Source: Sarocladium kiliense (lineage: Eukaryota > Ascomycota > Sordariomycetes > Hypocreales > Sarocladiaceae). From it: a DNA stretch of 64,000 nt. The stretch is taken from NCBI GenBank assembly GCA_030734395.1, contig JAUZTG010000029.1, forward strand, positions 4,402,001 through 4,466,000, written 5' to 3'. The translations under genes were made by a program, and so were the position numbers. This document shows, in pieces, positions 57,879 through 64,000 of this stretch (position 1 is the stretch's first letter; each line of letters begins with the position of its first letter). The notes below the pieces were generated by a model, which was given only the letters and a program-made list of their open reading frames with translations, made no database searches and was not told where the DNA came from.

Positions 57879-59714
57879 ATGTCAGAAAAGAGTCCAAAAT
57901 CTTCACAAATGGGAGAAACTGGGGTAGCAATACCTAGTATTCCGTCCTCGCGCCGCGACAGCGTCTCGAACATAGATGCGCGGTCACCCGATACGTCCTT
58001 GAGGGCTGATCCTTTTGCGACTCCCGAAGTTGCGAGCTCAGTCAGATCTTCAGCGTTCCAGGGGCAAACAGAAGCACAAAGACCTTTGGGTCTCGATGGT
58101 ATGTCAATTTGGACTGTTGAGAACAACGAGCGAGGGCAGGACTGACGAGATCGACTGCAGCGCCTCGGCGAAGGTTCAAGAGTAGCAGGCTCAGAGGCGG
58201 ATTCGAGAAACCATGGCTCAACCAGAAGAAGCGTGGAGTTAACTGGGACAGCATAATATTCTATACGTGTGTTTCCATTGGACTGGGTGAGTGTTCCAAA
58301 GGTCGCCCTGTCTTCACAGTGCAGGATCACTAATGTCTGGATAGCACTGGGTGGATTTCTTTGTTGGAGAGAAACATTGTCCATCCCGAAGCACGAGGTT
58401 GGTGTTCAACGTAGCCAGTGTATGTAGACGAAGCTGATAGCAACCACAGTATTGCCTCGTCATGGACGATCAATTCCAGAACCTTGACAATTGGAACCAT
58501 GAGGTGCAGATGAACGGTTTTGGGTACTTACTCCTACATTGCTACAAGACTTCAATCACATTGTGGTTTACTGACCGCTTACAGTACTGGTTCATTTGAC
58601 TGGGCCACCGACGACGAATCCAACTCATACGTCGATGCTGAGGGACTGCACATCGTTCCCACTCTGACAATCGACAGTACGGACATCACTGCGGATCAAC
58701 TGAACCACGGCTTCAAGGTGAACATGACTAAAGACAGTGGCAAATGGGGAAAATGCACAGCGTCGAAGGAAGATGATATTCCGGCAAAGAAGGACGATGC
58801 TGATGACGCTCGATACCCTTGCGCTGCGGTTAGTAATACGACGACGGGGCAAATCATCAACCCGGTAAGGTCAGCACGTCTCAACACGAAGGGAAAGAAG
58901 ATGATCAAATACGGTCGCGTCGAAGTACTCGCTCGGATGCCACAGGGTGATTGGCTGTGGCCGGCAATCTGGATGATGCCTCAAGATAGCGTCTACGGCG
59001 AGTGGCCCAAGTCAGGGGAGATCGATATTGTCGAGAGTCGCGGGAATGATGCTAGGACATATCCCATGGGTGACAATATTGTGTCGTCAGCTTTGCACTG
59101 GGGTACTTCTATTCTCAATGATAGATGGAGACTGTCTTACGGCGAATGGGGCGGCAAACGAGTTCGTTTCACACAAGGGTACCATCTCTATGCGCTCGAA
59201 TGGAGCGAAAAATACCTCTTCATGTGGCTCGATGGCCGCTTGCGAGTAAGTCTATCTACCAAGTCTCTATGGATCATCGGGACAAGCCGAGTATGAGGTG
59301 TTGATCGGTTTTGCAGCAAATGTTGTACTTCCAGTTCAGCAACAAGAAAAACCTTTGGACGTATGGTGACTTCGCCGGCGAAAATATCAACGGATCTGCT
59401 CCGGTCGACCCGTGGGGTGGCACCGGTCGCTACAATACACCTTTCGACCAGGAGTTCTTCCTCATCTTGAATGTGGCTGTTGGCGGCACCAATGGATGGT
59501 TCGCGTAAGTTTTCACAGAAGGTACCCTTGCTAAAGTGTTGGTTTGACGATCTCTAGCGATGGAGTTGGCGGGAAGCCGTGGTCTGATATGAGCGAGACT
59601 CCGATGAGAGACTTCTGGAAGGCTAACTCGACTTGGTTACCGAGCTGGGGCTCGAAGGAGGAACGTGGGATGGTTGTCAAATCAGTCAAGATGTGGCAGC
59701 AGGGAAAATGCTGA
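57879..59714 (+). CDS. Membrane-anchored glycoside hydrolase family 16 (endo-beta-1,3-glucanase-like)
   Basis: Seven exons: 57879-58098, 58161-58286, 58345-58397, 58450-58523, 58585-59245, 59317-59504, 59558-59714; 492 aa. Residues 1-100 are cytosolic, Ser/Pro/Arg-rich, followed by one helix (IIFYTCVSIGLALGGFLCW, about 102-121), so it is a type II membrane protein with the enzyme outside or in the Golgi lumen. The GH16 domain begins CLVMDDQFQNLDNWNHEVQM; splicing gives NGFGTGSFDWATDDESNSY. The catalytic E-x-D-x-x-E is SGEIDIVESRGND near residues 302-307. WPAIWMMP, LFMWLDGRL and FFLILNVAVGGTNGW are typical of laminarinase-like members. Family enzymes cleave or remodel beta-1,3- or mixed beta-1,3/1,4-glucan. 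Divergent partner of the GT2 gene. Confidence 0.94.
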
Positions 59715-60449
59715 GGGAGTTAGACCTTAGAATTAAACAGTTGAGTGTCTTGATAAGATAGAAATTCGAGGTGTTCGTTGTTCTAAAATGTGCCTATAAG
59801 AACTCCCGCGACTGACATGGTATACCGAGAACTTATCGTGATGCGCGACTGAATAAGACCGAGGTTATGTTCCATCGTCTTTGGTCAAGTGATGCGTCTT
59901 TAAGCTTCGAAACGTGCATCGTGAAGAGGGGGAAAGCTTGGCTAAGCCTAGGCGCGTGGTAATAATAGACCGAATCCCTCTGCCGATCACTACACGAAAT
60001 ACCGAATTGTGCGAATGGCACCCCATAACCGCATCCTCAAGTGCCGATCGCCAAAGCAGCTCATGCAGCTAGATTTGATCAGCGCTGTCGGCGGCCAAAC
60101 TGACGAGACAAGGTGCCCTGAGGTAGCGTTCACGTCTTGCCGTGTCTAGAAGGAGGTTTAGGAAGGATAGACATGTGGTCCAGATTAAGGCATCTGGCTG
60201 GTCAATCTGCGATACGACCAAGTCAGAAGGTGAGCGCTTCGAAGGAGCAATGCGACATTGTCCGCTCCACTGAAGGGATGAGCTGAACACATGTCTTGCG
60301 GTTGACTCGAGTATAAATGAAAGGTGACCTCCAGAGAAGATGCGGTCTGGGTTATCCCATCGTCAGTCGCAAGTCACTGTCGCTCGGGCGCTTCTTCTTC
60401 GCCGTCCTCAATTGTCTCTTCGGGTCAGCAATAGCCTTGCTCAGCAATC
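59715..60449. other. Intergenic, promoter of the CE5 gene
   Basis: About 735 bp. A TATAAAT element at 60312-60318 precedes the CE5 start codon by about 130 bp. Nothing else recognised. Confidence 0.5.
60312..60318 (+). promoter_or_regulatory. TATA-like element of the CE5 esterase gene
   Basis: TATAAAT, 132 bp upstream of the ATG at 60450, a usual distance when the 5' UTR is about 80-100 nt. Function inferred. Confidence 0.4.
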
Positions 60450-61252
60450 ATGGTGCACATCTCTCAGCTTGTCTTTGCCGCTGCGGCCCTCTTCTCGAGT
60501 GTCGTCGTCGCAGCGCCTGTGCAAAGACAAGTTACTTGCTATTCTGGAGTGTACATGATTATTGCTCGCGGCTCCAATGAGGACCCTGGCGAAGGGAAGC
60601 CTGGGATGGTGGCTGACCTGGTGGCCGCTGCGATACCTGGTTCTGGCCGAGTTGCTGTCGACTATCCGGCAACTATTGTTGATCCGCTGTACCCGAACTC
60701 TGTCACTGATGGGATCAACGACGCGATATCGAAGATCAACGCGTATATCAATGCGTGTGGTGCTGGTGCTAAGATCGCCCTGGTGGGCTACAGTCAGGGC
60801 GGCAATGTCATGACCAACGTGCTGGCTGGCGGTGTTGCGAAGCCCGATCCCATCTCTCCGAGTACTGCTGCATACAGTGAGTGCTTAACTGATCTGATTA
60901 CATGGGCGTCAATTAACCAGTGCATAGTCACCGCCGTGACCGTCTTTGGTGACCCGACCTTCTCTGCTGACCAGTCTTTTAACGTTGGTACCTCGACAAG
61001 CGATGGAGTGAGTTCTTCCTGCATGAAAGAGATAAACGAATGGCACAACTGACAACCTGGATACAGATCTTTGCGCGAAGGGACGACGGTGACAGCTTGG
61101 CCCTGCTGAACACCTATGCATCTAAGGTCCAGTCGTATTGCGACGAGGGCGACCCATTCTGTGCTGGAGGCACTGATGGTGATGTACATAGTGGCACAGT
61201 GGCGAAGTACGCTCAGGCAGCGGCGAACTTCATTGTTAGCAAGAGCATCTAA
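60450..61252 (+). CDS. Secreted cutinase/acetylxylan esterase (CE5)
   Basis: Serine esterase acting outside the cell on acetylated xylan or cutin-like esters. Exons 60450-60876, 60928-61007 and 61067-61252 give 230 aa, the normal size. Signal peptide: MVHISQLVFAAAALFSSVVVAAP. The domain starts CYSGVYMIIARGSNEDPGEGK; the nucleophile Ser lies in VGYSQGGNVM near residue 115. Splicing restores ITAVTVFGDPTF. The catalytic Asp and His are in the C-terminal part (YCDEGDPFCAGGTDGDVHSG), with the two Cys flanking the Asp as in the family. The early GSNEDPGEG loop resembles acetylxylan esterases more than classical cutinases. Intact. Confidence 0.94.
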
Positions 61253-62170
61253 TGGGGTACTGTTGGCTTGCGGACGAAGATGTACATATGCGCAGACGGC
61301 TGCTCTAGCACTTAAGACTATCAGCGCCGGTAGAGGCAATCCCCAGATTCCTGTTGTCGATACAGTACCCCTTTAAGGCAATTCAGGTTCCACATGAGTC
61401 TTAAGAAGTCCGTGTCGTTAAGTGCACTGTACTCTATGAAGCCGCTGCGTCAGGTGGTATATTTTGGCCGTGCCATTCTCGTGTTCAACTGTCACATCCC
61501 AAGTTGTCGGCAAGTGAGGATGGCTGCGGCTGGAGTGTTCTACTAAAGCTTGTCATCCAATCGCAAGCAATTGGTCAACTAACCACCAACACACTTCGAA
61601 CGGAGTGTCTTTGTTCTCAATAGAGGCAGATCAATAAGAGGCCCGTGCTGGGCTTGCCAGCCGCTCTCGGGGGGAGACTTCGACCATCTTCCCACACTAG
61701 GGTTGGTGGCGTGCCCGGTACTCGTCGACGCCATTCCGCCATTCAGTCTTTCTGAACAATACAGTATTTGAGTTGTGGCGGGCTAACCATTGTGTACAGT
61801 TTAGTCTAAGCCTCAAGTTGGCTCCTGTCTCTGCGGTGTCGACCGTGGTACATACTTGCTGTGCGTAGGAGCACAGACTGAAAATGAATAAGAGAGATAC
61901 GCTGGCAGCCTTCCTTGCAGCTGTTGAAGCGCCAAACCTGGCCACACTGCGTGCTGAATGAGAAGGAGAGGCTTGCAAGCCGTATGGACTGTGAACGAAG
62001 TGGCAATCATAAAATCAGGAGCGGCCCCCGAGCAGAAAGAGAGTGTGTGGACGCCCGGTCATCTCTCTTTGTAAAGCAAATCCAACTCCTGACTTTTCTA
62101 ACTCCAATCTTCTCACCCTACCTGTTCATCCGTGTAAGCAAGAAAGCAAGCAAGCAAGCAACAAAGCGCC
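61253..62170. other. Intergenic, promoter of the PTH11-like gene
   Basis: About 920 bp without a supported gene. A short AAGC-type repeat (AAGCAAGAAAGCAAGCAAGC, 62138-62157) lies directly before the start codon in the presumed 5' leader. Confidence 0.5.
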
Positions 62171-63415
62171 ATGTCTGGTTCATCGACTCAGGGAAACCCA
62201 AATCTACAACTCCAGGGCGCTGCTGGAGTCCTGGGTCGACCAGGTCTCACAGCCCTTACATGGACATGCTTTGCGTCGGCGACCTGTATGGTCGCTACTC
62301 GTCTTGTTGTCCGTTGGCACCAAAACCGCAAATTCCTTATCGATGACTACTGGATTGTTCTGGCTCTCTTGTCCCTCCTGACGCTTTGCATTCTCCAAAC
62401 CATACAGAATCCGGTCTTGTGGAGGGGAGCAGAATGGCTTGCTGGGACTCTTATCCCCCAGAGCGCCGAGGAACTGGTTTACACACAGACTGAGCTTGTG
62501 CGTTGGACTCTTCCGATTGTTACGGTGTTCTGGACAGTTCTTTGGTCTGTGAAAGCAAGCTTCCTGGCGCTCTTCTACCGGCTTGTCAAGCCCAATGTCG
62601 TTCTGCGCCGATGTTGGTATGCCATTGCCATCTTTGTCGGCCTGTCCTATGTTGGACTTGGCGTATCTACCCCGTTCGTTTGTGACCCTCCATCGGACTA
62701 TTTCAGAGGCAAGTCTTTCCTGCCCAATCTTCAGGGATATCTGCCTAACCAGCATTGATCACAGGTGATTGCACAAGCAAGCGTGATCAATGGACTCAGA
62801 TCTTTCTTGTTGGTTTCTCAACAGCGATAGACATCTTCACCGATCTCTTGATCATGTCGCTTCCGATCGCACTGTTGCCCTCGTTGCAGCTCAGCTTGAA
62901 GAAAAAGATTGGCCTCGGTGTGTGTTTCTGCTTGGCTTTCCTCACCATCAGCTTCGCAGTAGTCCGCATGGTGCAGGTCACAAATGGTGACAATAACACT
63001 ATCGAGCTGATTGGCTGTAAGTCAACATGATTAGATCTTGCATTATGCCTGCTGATTTGACTCTTCAGATGCTGCATGGTCCATTGTCGAATGCACTGTC
63101 GCAGTCATCGTCGGCACGCTACCGCCGCTCAAGAGTCTCCTCTCCCGCCGAGGTAGTAAGAGCTCTGGCAGTGATCGTAAGCCGATCCGGACAATATTTG
63201 ACAGTAACGAAATCCGTCCTCAAAACAAACGTACGACTACCTCAGAGGCGTCTCGCTCGGCTGGTTCCGGGAAGGCTGTTGATCTCGAGAGCAACGATAT
63301 CGAGAATGAAGGCATCTACATTCAGAAGACATTCGATACTCGTGTAGACGCAAAGCGCGGTTTCCCTTCGGTCGATGATGAAGAAGCAGCTATCCTTCGA
63401 GAGATCAGCCGATAG
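62171..63415 (+). CDS. PTH11-like/rhodopsin-domain integral membrane protein
   Basis: Putative seven-helix surface receptor of the fungal rhodopsin-domain group (PF20684), to which Magnaporthe PTH11 belongs; no CFEM domain is present. Exons 62171-62708, 62765-63016 and 63069-63415 give 378 aa. Helices include LTWTCFASATCMVATRLVV, YWIVLALLSLLTLCIL, VTVFWTVLWSVKASFLALFY and CWYAIAIFVGLSYVGLGV. Typical motifs: RxxV...KFLIDDYW after helix 1, KASFLALFYRL, CTSKRDQ (extracellular Cys), STAIDIFTDLLIMSLPI, and ELIGYAAWSIVECTVAVIVGTLPPL. The C-terminal ~90 residues are a hydrophilic cytosolic tail. The first intron has a GC donor (GCAAGT). Ligand unknown. Confidence 0.92.
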
Positions 63416-63932
63416 ACCTCCCGTGAGCAACTGCCTATGCACGGCCAGTTAAGATCGGTGATTCTGAAGGATTGGGGCGCTTCTGTGGATAGGCATAATG
63501 GGCTCGAGATAGGGTGGTTTTTGAAGAAATGCAGTCACCTAATAGCAATTTCCGTCACATGCCGTTACATGCAAACGCCTCGATTCTCCCCCTACCCAAC
63601 GCAAATGCTCACATTTACGTCTGGAGCCTAAGGAGCTTTGGAGCCTTCCATGATGATGAAGAGAATCACTGATGAAGGAACTGAGTGAGTTACATATAGT
63701 AGTTAAGCTGTAGTGTTTATGGACAGCGATCCATCATGCCTATGTGATGACCCCATTCTTGCTCAACCCAGCTTCAATCGCAACCTCTAGATGATCTGTA
63801 ACCCTATCCGTTATAATCCCAGTTTCGATGCACAAACATGAAACCGATGAATGACCTAATAATGCCGAATATGCGCTATTATTGCGAAGTTCCGTGGCCA
63901 TGATGATTGGCACATTCCGTCGACTTCCCTCT
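63416..63932. other. Intergenic
   Basis: About 520 bp, A+T-richer than coding neighbours; probably 3' flanks of two converging genes. Nothing recognised. Confidence 0.45.
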
Positions 63933-64000
63933 CTACCTCAACTCCTTCGTCCTCGCATCAGCCTCAGCAATCCACGCTCTCAAGACCTTCTCATTCCGCG
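63933..64000 (-). CDS. Possible 3' end of a gene running in from the right edge (partial)
   Basis: On the - strand the last 68 bases are open and end with RNEKVLRAWIAEADARTKELR and a TAG stop. The composition and a stop followed by A+T-rich DNA suggest a C-terminus. Too short to identify; it could be chance. Confidence 0.35.
   Translation of the reverse strand, partial: RNEKVLRAWIAEADARTKELR

Overview
The window is nuclear DNA of a filamentous ascomycete (Pezizomycotina, most likely Sordariomycetes). The reasons are many short GT-AG introns of roughly 50-70 nt with CTRAY-like branch points, proteins of clearly fungal type (Zn2Cys6 regulator, PTH11-like receptor, PHO-4-type phosphate permease, CE5 esterase, GH16), and no operon structure. 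Genes lie on both strands and are separated by long non-coding stretches. Exon borders were read by eye from splice motifs and reading-frame continuity. No transcript data were available.

Layout. 1-3.5 kb: no gene seen. 3.5-7.5 kb (-): TAF1, the large TFIID subunit, with an unresolved C-terminus. 8.5-10.0 kb (+): D-serine dehydratase. 10.3-11.2 kb (-): Gly-rich secreted protein. 13.8-16.4 kb (-): membrane sulfatase/LTA-synthase-like protein. 19.2-21.6 kb (-): Zn2Cys6 transcription factor. 22.2-23.3 kb (+): ANCHR-like zinc protein. 23.5-25.3 kb (-): LMBD1-type lysosomal cobalamin transporter. 26.0-26.7 kb (-): fasciclin protein. 28.6-30.8 kb (+): fumarate reductase with a cytochrome b5 tail. 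31.0-31.9 kb (+): isochorismatase-like hydrolase. 32.5-36.9 kb (-): three orphan genes. 38.6-39.6 kb (+): HSL-type alpha/beta hydrolase. 39.9-42.0 kb (-): Na+/phosphate symporter. 45.5-47.6 kb (-): MFS sugar transporter. 51.5-53.2 kb (+): secreted beta-lactamase-like hydrolase. 53.5-56.9 kb (-): nine-exon GT2 glycosyltransferase. 57.9-59.7 kb (+): membrane-anchored GH16. 60.4-61.3 kb (+): CE5 cutinase/acetylxylan esterase. 62.2-63.4 kb (+): PTH11-like receptor. The right edge may hold the 3' end of another (-) gene.

How parts fit together. The first half is mostly housekeeping (TFIID, cobalamin export, abscission control, D-amino-acid and fumarate metabolism). The second half is about the environment: nutrient uptake (phosphate, sugar), cell-surface polysaccharide (a divergent GT2/GH16 pair sharing a 1-kb promoter), secreted hydrolases and a putative surface receptor.

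Most notable observations: four copies of the Pho4/NUC-1-type octamer CCCACGTG (either orientation) upstream of the phosphate symporter; the divergent GT2-GH16 pair, whose GT2 has an unusual ~270-residue N-terminal region; the TAF1 zinc knuckle, whose last Cys appears to lie in a downstream Lys/Glu/Arg-rich frame; twin TCACGTGA palindromes 12 bp apart upstream of the fasciclin gene; and a probable GC-AG intron. I found no RNA gene, CRISPR array or transposon.
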